From contig SIJG01000015.1 in assembly GCA_023374025.1 (NCBI GenBank), positions 257,547-321,546 on the forward strand: a DNA stretch of 64,000 nt. Direction: 5' to 3'. This document shows, piece after piece, positions 46,801 to 60,764 of the stretch. This stretch comes from Heterodera schachtii. Its lineage: Eukaryota; Nematoda; Chromadorea; Rhabditida; Heteroderidae. The translations under genes and the position numbers were made by a program. Below the pieces are notes generated by a model, which saw only the letters and a list, made by a program, of their open reading frames with translations, searched no databases and was not told where the DNA came from. Numbering within the stretch: the stretch's first letter is position 1; each line of letters starts with the position of its first letter.

Positions 46801-49800
46801 TAAAATTAGTTATTTTCTATTATTGTATTTTTGAAATAATATATTATCAAAAAAAAAAAGTAAATTCATGACTATAGAAAGGTATCTCTTTTATAATTAA
46901 TTTTTTTATAAATGTTGTTATTTGTTGATAATTACTTTTATTTATTTATTTTTTGTTTGTTTAATTAAAAACAGTAAAAAACAATGGCTATGCTGCAAAT
47001 GCTTCTCATAATTTAGTGTCTTCTCTTTGTTTTGAGATAATTTGCTAAATATAAAATATTTTATAATTTGTTGATAAATAAACTAAATACTTCATCATTT
47101 TTAATAAATAAATATATATCAATTTTCGAAAAAATAAAATTTTTTATTGTTTTTCTTTTCAAAAAGATATCTTTTTAATAAATTAAAAAATTTAAATTCT
47201 TTAGTGTATTTTATTCTGTAATTTTGTTTTTCTCGTCTTATTTTTAATTAAATTCGTTTCTTTTGCTACGAATTAACTAGATAATATTTTACTTTAAGTG
47301 GTTATTTTTTATTCAATATATACAAAGATTAATTTCTTTGGGATATTTTTTTCTGTTTAGTTTTTTAAAATAAAACTTATTTTTTAAATAAAAAATTCTA
47401 AACTAGAATTAATATTAATAATTACCTCGTTACATAACTTAGGAATTAAAAAATATATAACATGTCGAATAAATAGCGTTATAATTAATATATTACTTTT
47501 TTTATTTTACTCCTGTTTACTATTTTCTGATCTAATATTAGTATATTTACAGTGAATTTTATTTATCCCTCGTATTTGTTCAACGGTTATTTAGATTTGG
47601 CTAGTCATATTTATGAATTTAAATTTGTTTACAATTCGTGGCACATCCTTAATAGAATGATTAAATTATTACATATTTATCTTGACTTTATTAGTTAACA
47701 ATTGAATCCAATGTTACTCTTCTTTTACTAAAAGATAGAAAAAATAAAAATAAACTGGCCAGGATTTAATAACAAAAGATAAATAAATTTAAAACCTTTT
47801 TAACAAATTGAATTGGAATCATTTTTAAAATTTAATATAAAAAATCAAAAATGAGTTGTGTTTACACCCTCATGTCATCAGAATTTATGGAGTAGCAGGC
47901 AGCATCGTGAAAGAAGAAAGTTAATCCAGAAATATTTATACAGGAAATCTATTCGAATAATTAATTAAGTTAAAAAATTTAATTTAATTAAAAACTAAAA
48001 CATTATTAATAAAGTTGCAATGGTATAAAAAAGATAACAAAAAAAAATACAATTATAATTTTTTTAAAATTTATTTTATATTTTTTTTGATCGACATTTC
48101 TATTGATGATTTTTGTTAATAAAAGAGAAAATTTTTAAATAAAAATTACGTTAATCATAACAAATATTTTTTATAATTGATTAATTTCTCAACATTAAAA
48201 TTAATTTAATACCTTTGCAATTGCTAAAAAAAGAAATGTTATTTTGTAAATTCAATATTAACTTACGAAAAAAGTAAAATCAAAATTTTCAATATAAAAT
48301 GTATTCATTTTTAAATGTCCAAAATTTTGTATTTCTATAAAATAGTTTTTACAAATAAAATTAAAAATAAGTTGACAAGCAAAGCAACAATGAAACTCAT
48401 TAGAAATTTTTTTTATCATTAATAAAGAAAAAATACTTTTTCTGATTAAACAAATAGAGATTTGTCAAATCAATTAATAAAAATTTATATTTATATGTTG
48501 CTTTTCATTTCAATATTTAAATCAATTTTATCATATGAAAATAAATAATAAATCGCTTTTGCATCATTATTTATTATAAAACGAACAGTTATTTGAGGAC
48601 AAACAAAATAATTAGTAGTAAATCAATATTAGAAGTTTATAAAAATTTTTTGTTAACATGGATTAGTCGAGAATATCATTAAATATGGTAAAAATTATTA
48701 AATGTACAGTTATTTTGTTCAATCATTTATTAATAAAGTGATTAATTTTTAATTTTATTATTTAGCTTTTATCGGTGATTGTCAAAAATACAAAAATTGT
48801 TTGCTTGTTCGATGAAATATCAAATTAAAATTTAATTTTTTAAATAATTTTTAATTTTCATTTAATTTTAATATTGTTCCAAATGTTTTAATTTTAAATA
48901 TAAGAGATTATAGGTTAGTTTTTTAAATTATTATAATTTCAAAAATTAAATAATGGTTTATAGTGTTAATATTTGAAGAGAAAATTCATTAATGATTAAT
49001 CTGAATTGTCATTTTAGTACTTGTAATATGAAAAAAAAACTCATATTATTTAGTACTTCTTATAAAATTATATAATACATATCATGGATTAGCTATAAAT
49101 TTTTCGGGTAATTTATAAAAACTTTTTTTTCAAAAAATTGAATTATATTTAGGTTTATGGAACTTAAAAAAATAAAATGAGACAAGAACATGAAATTATT
49201 CTAAAAAATGAAAAAAAATATTTATGAAATGCATTTTGACCAAAATTTCCATTATAAAAAGGCATTTTTATTCAAATATAAAAAATAGCGCTATTTTCAA
49301 AATTTTAATTTTAATATTGTCCAATACTACCTATTAAAATTTTAATTTTTTTGCAATAATTTACATCCCAATAATTGAGACTTTTTATTATTTTTTTTTA
49401 TTCCTTTTGCATCATAAGCCACAATTATATTTTTATTCTTATTATTAATTATTTTTTTTATTTGTTTATTTTTAGAATTATGATTTTCTCAAAATAATAA
49501 AGAAGCTTTTTTTACTATTAATTTACATATATAACATTGATTTTTAAATATTATTTAAGTAGTAAATTTTTATTTATAAGCTTACAAGTTCTATGAAAAA
49601 TTATTTAAATAATACAAAGAAATGCATAACAATATTAAAGCAATCGCAGAGAAGATAAAAGGCATCAGGGAATCAAAGAAAAGAGAGGTAGATATACTGA
49701 TAATTCTACTAAAAATAATGTGAATCGAAATTAAAAATAAAAAAGAAAAGAAATAATTAAATATTTATTTTGGGAAAATTTTAAAAAATAAATTTGCTTT

Positions 49801-52430
49801 TCTTTTTCCTTTTACAAGATTTTCAATATTTTTAATTTTTTTTTTTTTTTTATTTTTCAAAGTTGTATTACTTTGAATTTAATTGAATTGTTATTTTTAT
49901 TATATCTTTATCAATAAAATTTCTATTCCAACAATATTTTAATTAATGAAATCTATAAAGAATAAAATGTCTAAATGTGAGGCGTTAGACTATATAAAAG
50001 AATACAAAATAGACTCACGATGTAAGCATTAATTAGTAAACTCAATCGAATTTTCATGATATTATTTGTTTCAAAATATATTTAATGAATTTTTATTTAT
50101 TTTATGCCAAAAATAAATTTATTTGTTAAGAAGCTTAATATATGAAAATAAATAAATAATTAGATAATTTAGTATTTTTAAAATTCTCTTGTCAAAATAT
50201 ATGATTTTTTATCATTATATGTTAATTATTTTTCTTGAATACATAAATAATTTTTATAAAACCACTTATTTAAGATTAATTAATTTATTTTTTAAATATG
50301 CATAAAAACATAATAATTAAACAATTTTATTGATGAAAAACAATAGTGAATAAACGTATCTGCATTTTATATGATAATAATAAAATTAGAAAATCATAAA
50401 CCCAATAGATAAATTTATTTGTTTGTTAAAATTGATGAAGCACTCAATCCTTGAAGCATATTTATATTATTAAGTAGATATAAATAAATATATAAAACAT
50501 TTTAAAATATAATTAAGAATTTTTAGGAATAAATGATTGAAGAATAACTAGAAATATTTATCAACAAACAAAATTGAAAAAATTAATCATCAATTTATAA
50601 CTAAATAAGTGCATAATAAAGAAAATTATGAATTAATATTTATAACATATGATATACTGTTTTTTTAAATAGAAGGAGAAAATTTCAAATAATAGTAAAA
50701 AAAGTTTTTATAAATTAAAAAATAGATTGAAGTATGAAATAAAAATTTTGAACATTACATTAATATTTCGGTAAATTTTAAAATATAATGTGTAATATTT
50801 AAAATAAATTAAAACCAAATCAAAGTTATAATTATTAGTCAATTATATTTAAGGAAATTTTAATTGAAGCTAAGAATGAGCAAGCAAAAAAATCAGGTGG
50901 GTATCAAGAAATTAAAAAAAAAACAGAAAAAATAATTATTTCTCCTACAAATTCTTACTACGAGGGTGGCATTGACATGTGTTTATGGATGAAATTAAAC
51001 AAATCTAAATATAATAGGAAATTTATTTATTTAATTTAATTTATCGAGCAAACCATGTTACAAAGATTCATATTATTTTCATTTCAATCTAAGAAACATT
51101 AAATAGTTACATAAACGAATTAAAAATTCATAATTTTAATAGAAAAAAGTTCAAAAGACTTAAAAATTATTTCAGTCATTATAATTAAATTAATAATTAA
51201 TATTGAAATAAACTACAAAAGAAAGATTAAAAAATCAAATAGCCACTACGTTTTATTAAACATGATACATGATGAATTTTCTTAGCTTTTATTTCATTAG
51301 TATTTTTGAGATTTCTTATATTTAAATGATTATTTTTAATAAGAATTCAATTTTCTTTTTTTTAAAATTTTTCATTCATTTATCAATAAATAAATTTGAA
51401 TTTTTTTGGTGTAAAATTTGGCGAACTTCCTATTTTATTAAATTTATTATATTGTTTTAATTAAATTTTTTTTATATTTATGTTTTAATCATTTTTACAA
51501 TTTTACAATTAATTATTTTTATTTTTTACTCTCATGGTGAAAAGATGAATTATTTGTAGATTAATTTGCCTTCAATTATTTTTTAAATTTTATTAATAAT
51601 TTTGATTGAATTTTTAATTATTCAATTTAATTATATTTTAACAATAATATAATTTTAAATGTACAAAGGGCTTTGAATTGTATTTACTTTTTTTATATGT
51701 GCATGTAATAAAACGATAAATATATAAATTTAAGAGCGAAATTGATGAAAAAAATTTAAATTAAAATATAAAATATTTAGATTTAGTAAATAAATATCAT
51801 TCTTTTATTTTTTAAATATTAGAATAAAATAATTAATAAAATTTCATTAGAATTAATATTTGAATGGATTTAATTATTAATTTAAATTATTTTACTTTAT
51901 TTTGTTTATGTTACTAATTCATTATTTAAAATGAAAATTTTTTTGAAGAAAAAATAAATGCAAATATCATTTTGAAAATTTTTAAAAAATTAATAATTTC
52001 AATTAAAATTCAAAAAATGGGCACCATTTTATATAATTAGTTTAATTAACTTGCAAATATTAAACAAAAACAAATACATTTATTATTTACAAATTAAAGA
52101 AAATTATGACAAATAAAAATTAATTAATTCAAAAAAACAAAAACAAAAAAAAATAAGTAAATATTAATAAAAATAAACAAAAAATTTAATTAAATTGTGA
52201 ATAATCCTAGGCAGTGTCTTGCTCCATGAGAATAAATAGAAAATAATTAATTTTTTAAATGAAAAATGTAATATTTGCAAATAAAAATAATAATTTACTT
52301 TATTAATTGGAATTTGTTTTTTTTTTGTATTAAATATACTTGAAAAATGGTTAAAAAAATTTTAAAAAGTAAAGGTCAGCAAATCAAATCATTTATTATT
52401 TTGAAATTTTATTAATATTTTTTAAACTTA
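43885..52430. other. AT-rich gene desert
   Basis: About 8.5 kb of AT-rich DNA with repeat fragments (48535-48760 related to 40590-40800, and R5 copy 2 at 51505-51720). A patch at 46265-46390 has two related words, CCGGTTTGCCTACCAGA and GACGTTTTGCCTACAAGA, about 100 bp apart. No gene recognised. Confidence 0.5.
51505..51720 (+). repeat. Dispersed repeat R5, copy 2
   Basis: Direct, diverged partner of 40100-40300, sharing TTTTACTCTCATGGTGAAAA and the surrounding AT-rich words in order. Confidence 0.65.
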
Positions 52431-52770
52431 TTTGTATAGAGTTATAGAAAAATAAATAGAATTTGAATTCAGACAAAAATATTAATTATATTAACATTTA
52501 TTTTTCTAATAATATAATAAATTAGAAATTTGATTTTATTAGTATTTAAAAAAATGATATTTTGTTCCTTTGTAAGTTTAGACCAAAAATGCCATAAATA
52601 TTTTTTAAATAAATAAAAAAATATTCAAAGTATCTATAAGAATGTCATTTTATTATTTATTTAATATAAATTAAATGGTTTTTATATTAATTTTTCATTA
52701 TTATTCCCTTGTTGTCTGAAAGAGCTCCTTTTCTACTTGTTGTTTGGACCTTTTATTATTAATTTATTAC
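52431..52770 (+). repeat. Dispersed repeat R1, copy B
   Basis: Nearly identical to 58094-58447 from TTTGTATAGAGTTATAGAAA to the shared end TTATTATTAATTTATTAC. Differences seen: one 13-14 bp indel near the start, two single-base length differences in A or T runs, and GG versus AG before ACCTTTTATT. Reverse complement of copy A at 948-1205. No ORF. Confidence 0.92.
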
Positions 52771-54424
52771 ACTAAATGATTTATAATTAAACTAAAAAAC
52801 AATATTTTAATACAGTTAGAAAAGGAATAATTGAAATTAATATTGAATCAAATACATTTGAAAAAATGTAAAAAGTAATTAAAATGGAAAAACTATGATA
52901 TTTAAATAATAAAAATAAATTGTGATTAACGCCATATATTATTGACCATAATAGCAACGAATCAAATATCAAAGAAAATCAAAAGAAGCGAAATTAAAGA
53001 AACACTAAAAAAATTTATGAGCAAAAAAGCTACAAAAAAAAGGATAGAGAAAAGTCTTTAAATATCATTTTATTAAAAATTATTCGATGTGTTTAATAAA
53101 AAATTATGAATTTTTGTGGGTTTTTGAATAGCAAAATCGATATAAAAACGAACTATTCAAAATTTATGCAAATATTCAGTAAGAGAAATAAGAAATCCTG
53201 CATTATTAAATGTATAATTAAAACATTTTTTATAATTTGATATTCACAAAAATTATTTCAATTTCGCACAAGTATAAAAACCCAATAAAAACCACATAAA
53301 ATTTTTTTAAAGTATAACAAACAAATTGATGAAGTTAAAGTTGGTTATAATTAAATTCAATATTACTTAAGTATTCTTCAAAAATTTATTTTTTCTTCGT
53401 CGTTGAATATAATTTTGCATTTATTTGAATAAACATAAACAAAAAATTTAATACCAAGCTCGTTGGAGGTTTGCTTTGGTGCACCCCATGGAATTGAAAA
53501 AAAGAAAAAAAAAGGATTAACCTTTTCTATAAATAAGTTAATTTAAAAGTATAATTTCTTCATAAAATAGATTTTCAGTAAGGTTAATTTTTTAAAGTAA
53601 TAAAAAAAACATTTAATAATGAAAAATTTAAAAGTAAAACTTAATATCTTTTTTATTTTAAATTTGTTTTAAATAATTATTTTCATTTTTTACTCTAGGA
53701 TATACGTTTAAAACATTGCGATTATAAGTAACTATTAGACTACATAAAAGGAATTAATTATTAATTAATTCATTTCTTTTCGTTTAATTTTATTAAGTTT
53801 AATTACATAAAATGTAGAATAATTTCATCACTATTTTATTTAAAATTTATATTTTTTTTTTAGTTTTTTTTTCAAAAAAAAATGGAAAACGATGAACTAT
53901 TAAATAAAGTAATAAGTATTTATTAACTATAAGGAATATTAGATCAGTTGTTTGAAGTGAATTTATTAACTTCTATAAATTAAATTTTCATAAATTAGAA
54001 ATTGAAATAAAATAAATTTTTTATTAATAATTTAATTATAAATTTAAAAAATTCTAACGGCAAATTAATATAATTATTTTAAAAACTATTAAAACTTACA
54101 CAAGATAAAAACCTTATTATTAACAAAAAAAATAGGAATTAAAATAACAACAAAATATAAAATAATAATTTCGTTATTCATTAGATCAATATATTATTAT
54201 TAATTATTCTAATTAAAGAATATAGTTTTTATTTAGTTTTGAATGAGCTGGAAAACAAAAAAATAGTTTTTTCATAATTTTTAAAAAATAAACAAAAAAA
54301 TTAAATTAGAGCACAAAAGTTTAAAAAAAATTCAAATTCAAAAATAATGTATGTTCAAAGCTATAAAAAAGCAATATTTAGATAAATAATAATTTAATAA
54401 AATACATCACACTTATGAATAATT
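52771..54424. other. AT-rich DNA, nothing recognised
   Basis: The frame at 52787-52972 has background composition. A short GC-richer spot at 53455-53495 (GGTGCACCCCATGG) is unexplained. Nothing else. Confidence 0.5.
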
Positions 54425-54730
54425 TTCGACCAATGAAAAGAAACACTAAAACTATTAAATAAAAGCAAAAAAAATGAAAAAAAATTTAAAACAAAAATAA
54501 TTTGATAGTATTAAGACTAAAAATGTTATAAATTTATTAAATATTTTGAGATTTTTGGAAAATCACGTAATTAAAAATATATTCTAGATACAGATGAAAG
54601 AGAAGACTGAAGAAACTCTTGCCATGAGATTAAATCAATGCGAAAATTTAATCTCAATTAATAAATATCAACAAACAAATAAATTTTAAAAAATCATCTA
54701 ACGGCAAAAGTATAATGAACATAAAAAATA
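54425..54730 (+). repeat. Dispersed repeat R2, copy 2
   Basis: Direct partner of 3940-4255. A weaker related segment follows at 54945-55075 (GGAAAATCACTTATTT, GCGAGAGTAAA, ATTAATAAATAT). Confidence 0.75.
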
Positions 54731-55075
54731 ATTTTACAATAACTTAAATTTATTTTAATTTAATTTAATTAATATTATGTAAATTTTTGATGCAGAGACA
54801 GATATCAGAAACAGAGAAAAAGTGTGTAGAGCAAAGTTAAACTAAAAATAATAATAAGAAAATCTTAAATATCGCATTAATAAATTATTGGAAGGCCGAG
54901 TCTGAAAATGGTCTCCAAAAACGTTTTTTATGTATTAACTGGGTTTTTGAAAAGTTTTGGAAAATCACTTATTTCAAAGTTTATGGTAATAGATTGAATT
55001 TAAAAACGAGAATATTCACCGCGAGAGTAAACTAACGCAGAAATTAAAAATATCGATTAATAAATATATACTAAC

Positions 55076-55524
55076 AAAATAATTATCACACTTTTACAAT
55101 GTTTTTATAATTTGGTGAAAAATAAAAATTTCAGAAATTGCGAAATTGCGAAATTCAAACATTAAACATAAAATACTAATTTAAAAAATTTAAAGTCGAT
55201 AAAACCCAAAATTTTCTTTTCAGAAATTTGAAAAAGCAAAAAATGATCGTCAAATTCCACGTTCAGATCCCTTCGAAAATTAGCAAAATTTTCTATTGAT
55301 TCCTTTCTATTTATGGTAAAGGCAAACTTAGACGCACTTTTGCTAGCGCTAATTAATCTTTGAATTTGATTAATAAAGTGAAAAAAAAAGAAAATTTACG
55401 AGCATTTTATTTAAAATAAATTTAATTGCTCAATTAATAATTTATCCTATAAAAATAATAAAAAATACATAAATATTAAAAAGAAATATGCTCATTCAAA
55501 AAAAGCATTTTAATTAATTCTCGA
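55076..55524. other. AT-rich DNA, nothing recognised
   Basis: Short tandem ATTGCGAA units at 55136-55155 and a GC-richer patch at 55240-55375 without identity. Confidence 0.4.
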
Positions 55525-56055
55525 TTTTCGTAAACCTTATTTATATTTGTTTGTTCAAATTATTTATTTAATAGATTACATTAAATAATTCATAATTTTC
55601 GCACCATAAATGGTCAGAAAAGCATTAAATGCAAATGCAAAAAAAATGAATAATAATTTATTTAATAAAATCTATAAAAATATATAAGTTTCGAAGCTTT
55701 TCTTAACGCGACTTCAGTGGAACTCGCAATAACAAGATTAAATATTAGAAATAGAAAATTTGAATTAATTTTCAGCAAATTTCAATTTACCTTTTTAATC
55801 TGAAAAAATTTTTATTTAGAATTAATAACAAATTCTAGTGCGAAATAATCTCACCGAATGAATTTTATACATAATTTGATTAATTTTATGATATTTCAAA
55901 AATGAAATGCATAAATAGCAAAATTTTCTTACAAATAATAGTTGAAATGTTTTTAATAAAAGATATATAAATTATTTATTTTAATTTTGAATCTGAAGTT
56001 GAAGTTTTTTATTTTGATATAATATATTTATATGGGCAAATATTAATAATAAAAT
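55525..56055 (-). repeat. Dispersed repeat R3, copy 2
   Basis: Reverse complement of 34395-35005. The CTCACCGAATGAATTTTATA, TTCTAGTGCGAA and TTTCGAAGCTT landmarks are in exact mirror order. The two copies are clearly diverged by many substitutions and small indels, so this is an old family. Confidence 0.85.
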
Positions 56056-56074
56056 AAAATTATATAATCTATCG

Positions 56075-56175
56075 CTTTTTTAATTCAAATGGCAAAATGG
56101 CGGTATTATTTATGTTGCTTCAATTTTTTTTCTGTTTATTCGAAATGTCTTATTTACTATAAAATACTACTAAAA
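56075..56175 (+). repeat. Dispersed repeat R6, copy 2
   Basis: Direct partner of 22955-23065, sharing AATTCAAATGGCAAAATGGC then GGTATT and TTGCTTCAA. It adjoins R3 copy 2. Confidence 0.6.
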
Positions 56176-58093
56176 ATTTGTTTAAATTAATTTACTAAAA
56201 ATTAATTTAAAAAAATATTCTCTCGCTCTCGAGATTTAAAATCGATTTAAATATTGAAATTAAAATAGAACTTAAAAATAAAAAACAATCATATTATATT
56301 ATATCACGAATTTGTTTAAATTTAAATATTACTTCATTTTATTATAATATAAAACTTTTTTTATTTCTAATGAAAAACGTATAAATATTATTTTAAGTAA
56401 AAATTACTATTTCAGAAACTCTATACAAGTAAATGCAAATTTTATTTTATATATTTGTAAAAAAAGAAAATTACAATTCCAAGAGCCATTCTGGTCAAAA
56501 TTAAGCAGGGCTCCTAATTGAAAAATTTTTCAAATTAATATTTGGCCGATAAAACATCATCAATTTTGAAAAAATTTATTCTAAAGAAACCAAAAAATAT
56601 TTAATTTTCAATGGTTTTTGAAATTATAAAAGACAGTAATTATATATTGTTTTTTTTAATTTAAATACTAAATTAATGCTTTCAAACAATAAGTTTTTTA
56701 ATTATTTAATTTTAAAATGCTTATTAACACAATTATATCTTTAAAATAATAAAATGAATATTTTTGTATTTATTAACTCTATCGGTCTAACAAATAAATG
56801 AGAAACAAGATATTACAAAAAAAAAACTTTAAATTTGCAAATTTTTAAGTCAAAAATCAGTAAAAAATAATTTGCAAAAATTTAAAAGTTCTTTTATCGT
56901 AAAATCTTATATTAAAAAAGATTTTTATAAAAATTGGAAATAAGAAATATTAATCTCTAAAAAAAATTTATCTTAAAAAAATACAAAAATTGGTAGTGAA
57001 GTTCAAAAAATAATCAAAAAAGTGAAAGATGAATAATTTTCAAACAGATCTTTTAATTTTTATATAATTAATTTATAATTCATAAAACGTAATAAAAAAA
57101 TTTTACAGAAAAGAATTACGAATTATTTAAAAAATTCGAATTTATTTTGATGTAGGATAATATTTAATATTAATAAAATAAAAAATTCATTTAATTATTT
57201 ACTTATTTAACAAGTAAACCTAAGCGACCAACTTTGGTTCGATTTTCTAGATCAGAAAACCAAAAAAAATATTTAATTATTTATTTAGTTATTTCGATTG
57301 TCAATTATTTTTCTAAAGTTTTTAAATAAATAAAATTGTTTAAAATATATAGTTTCATCTTGTATTTTTAACTTTTACTTTAAAGGAGAATTTGTTAAAG
57401 CTATTTTTTGATACAAAAATTATTTAGAGATGCAACTTTTATTTCTAAATTGATATTTTTAGTATAATTGATAATACATATAAATAAATTCAAAATATTG
57501 AATTTATAAGAGTCATATTGTATGTAACATGATACAATTCACGACCTTGAGCCAACAATTATTTAATTATTATATTTTTTATCTTTTTATTTATCTAAAT
57601 TTTTGTAAAATTTTATTTTTACTGGCTCTAAATTTTATTTAAAAAAATTATTTAAATTAAATTAAGAATAATAGATTTAATCTCTTGTGAAAATTTTGAA
57701 TTATTTCTTTCATATTTACAAAAACAAATGAAAAAAACATGTACAATCATTTTCTTTTTTCATTTTTTAAACTTATATTTTCTCTAATCGAATTATTAAA
57801 ATAATCACAGTCAAAATCTTTGAAAAAAATTTCTTTATTTTATTTTTTGAATAATATTTAATTTAAATTTTATATTGTCTTATTTGTATTTTAATTTATT
57901 TAAAGAGAATAAATAATAAGAGAATAAATAATCTTTTTTATAATATTATTTTTATTACATTCCTATTTCATGTTCTAACACGGAATTTGATGCGATGCCA
58001 CGCTATCCGTTGCATCATCATTATTATTGCTAAAAAATTGCTTAATAAATTCTTTAAATAATTTCAATTATTTTAATTTGAATTTTTCCAGAA
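56176..58093. other. AT-rich DNA, nothing recognised
   Basis: A CAGGGCTCC word at about 56507 could be a remnant transposon terminus but has no support around it. A GC-richer spot at 57975-58020 (GATGCGATGCCACGC) is unexplained. Confidence 0.45.
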
Positions 58094-58447
58094 TTTTGTA
58101 TAGAGTTATAGAAATATAAATTCTTAAAAAATATAGGATTTGAATTCAGACAAAAATATTAATTATATTAACATTTATTTTTCTAATAATATAATAAATT
58201 AGAAATTTGATTTTATTAGTATTTAAAAAAATGATATTTTGTTCCTTTGTAAGTTTAGACCAAAAAATGCCATAAATATTTTTTAAATAAATAAAAAAAT
58301 ATTCAAAGTATCTATAAGAATGTCATTTTATTATTTATTTAATATAAATTAAATGGTTTTTATATTAATTTTCATTATTATTCCCTTGTTGTCTGAAAGA
58401 GCTCCTTTTCTACTTGTTGTTTAGACCTTTTATTATTAATTTATTAC
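58094..58447 (+). repeat. Dispersed repeat R1, copy C
   Basis: Near-identical direct copy of 52431-52770, about 5.7 kb away, with the same end points. The close match in such AT-rich, freely mutating DNA suggests recent mobilisation or duplication. Confidence 0.92.
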
Positions 58448-59847
58448 TTTTCTGAATATGTATTTCCTTAACTTATTTCTTGGATATTTTAAAATAAATA
58501 ATAAATTTATAAAGATTTATGATTTTAAATTTTTATAGCTTTTGTAAATTTTTATATGAATAATAATTTTTTATAGTTTTCTAATAAATTTTTTGTCTTA
58601 ATCTCTTGTCGAAGGTTGATTTTTGTTCACAATCATCTGCTGCTATATGATATCTTGAAATTATAGCTAAGACAATTTTTGAATGCAAATTATTTTTTAC
58701 TTTAATTTTTAATTAACGCTTAATAATTAATTTATTGTATGATGTTAAAAATTGTATTTTTTTTTGTTTTTGGTTAGTATATCGGATTATTTTTGGTGTA
58801 AAATGCATATAATTTAAAATTAAATTGAACAACTAATTTTTTTTATTTTTAAAAACATTAAAAATTCAAAAAATGGTAAGACCGAATTTTATTTCTTGTA
58901 GATAGATAAAAATAATTTTTAGATTTTTCATGTAAAAATCAGTTTTATCCATTTGAATTGAAACCTAAAAGCTATTTTTATAAATCTGAATAATATAATC
59001 AAAAAACATTTAACATAATATCTTGTAAAAACTCACTTTGTTGTCTCTCCATCTTATTTTAACATTGAAAAAATAATTGTATTTTTATATTCGTCTATAA
59101 ATAATTATATATTGATTAAGGTTTATTTAAATTTTTGGTTTTTTTTATAAAAGCCGAGTATTTATTAAAATATGTAAATAAAATTTTAAATGGTTATTTT
59201 TTACAAAAAAATACAGCAGGTAATTTAATGGAAGTAATGGAAAATTATAATTTAAAATAGCCTACCGAAAATTCGCCAAATGTAATAATGATCTGAACAA
59301 GATAATGTTTTTATGGAAATGAATTAAAAAAAAGCAAAACTTAATTATTAAATATAAAAGTTAGAAAATGAATTAAATGATTAACAGCATGTAATTTAAT
59401 TTTAGAGCTTTTAATTGGAAAAAATTAAATTAATCTTGTTAAAATAAATAATTCATAATATCGATGATTGTAAAGAGAATAATTAAATAATTATTAATGG
59501 AGCAATACTAATAAATCGTTGCTAAACTATTTATTATTCAAAAAATAATGATTAGAAATTAAACATAATTAATAATTTATAATATGGGACTATCAATCCT
59601 AAAAGAAGATTTAATTTCATAATTTGTAAAATATAAGGGACAATATATCATTTAGAAAAGAAATTAAATAAACAACATAAAAATAAAATTCAGAAATTAT
59701 AATTTTAAAATCATCATTTTGAATATATAAATTTGTGGATGATTTTCGGTATAATTTTAGCCGAAGAAACATGTCTGTATATATGTAATGAAAAAAGTGA
59801 TAAAAACTTTTATTTAAATTTTTTATATATATATTTTGAATCATCAA
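58448..59847. other. AT-rich DNA, nothing recognised
   Basis: The frame at 59617-59859 is background composition (Tyr/Ile/Phe-rich). No gene recognised. Confidence 0.5.
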
Positions 59848-60179
59848 AACAACATTCAATTATCCAAATTAAAATACAAATAATCAATTAATATTCTGAG
59901 TAAATTTATTATTTAACAATTTTTTGGTTTTAAATAACATTTAATTATTTTTTAATCTCTAATTAAATAAATCGTATATGAGCTAAGAAAATGATTAAAA
60001 ACAATAAAAAGTAACAACATTCAATTATCCAAATTAAAATACAAATAATCAATTAATATTCTGAGTAAATTTATTATTTAACAATTTTTTTGTTTTAAAT
60101 AACATTTAATTATTTTTTAATCTCTAATTAAATAAATCGTATATGAGCTAAGAAAATGATTAAAAACAATAAAAAGTAA
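59848..60179 (+). repeat. Tandem duplication, 2 x 165 bp
   Basis: The unit starting AACAACATTCAATTATCC at 59848 is repeated at 60013 with exact 165-bp spacing. I see one substitution between copies (TTTTTTGG versus TTTTTTTG). The unit has no ORF. The near identity points to a recent duplication, or to an assembly artefact. Confidence 0.95.
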
Positions 60180-60764
60180 TATTTAAATAAATAATAAATT
60201 TAAAATAAATGATATATGTAATTTTATTATAAAAAATATTTAAAGTACATTTACAAAAGATTGAATTATATGTGATTATTGAAAAAAAGCGAAGGCATTA
60301 ATTCTTTATACATAATTTATTAAAATAGAAACCTAAAATTAATGAAAAATATTATCATATTTAGAAAATAGAAAAAAAAATCTAGTCACTAATCACTTAT
60401 TGAATTTAAAGCTTTAGTTTTTAACGAAAAATAATTAATATTGGGTTTTTTAATGAAAATATACTTATTTGTAAAAAAGAAAAAAAATATTATAAATTAT
60501 TTACAATTTAAAAAATTCCTTAATATTAATTTTTAACACAAAAGTAATAATGCATTACATGGGGTTTGTAATACCAAAATATTAGAAAAGTATTTTGTTG
60601 CTTTTATTTTATAGAATGAATAAATTCAAATTATTTAAATTATTGTTTTTTTTCACTTTTACTTTTATTTTTGATTTTTGCAAATTGTTAATTTTTATTA
60701 TTGTAAAATTATGTGATTTCAATGATGATTAAGACTTTTTAATTGTTTTTTAAATGTATCGTTA
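60180..60764. other. AT-rich DNA, nothing recognised
   Basis: No gene or structured repeat recognised. Confidence 0.5.
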
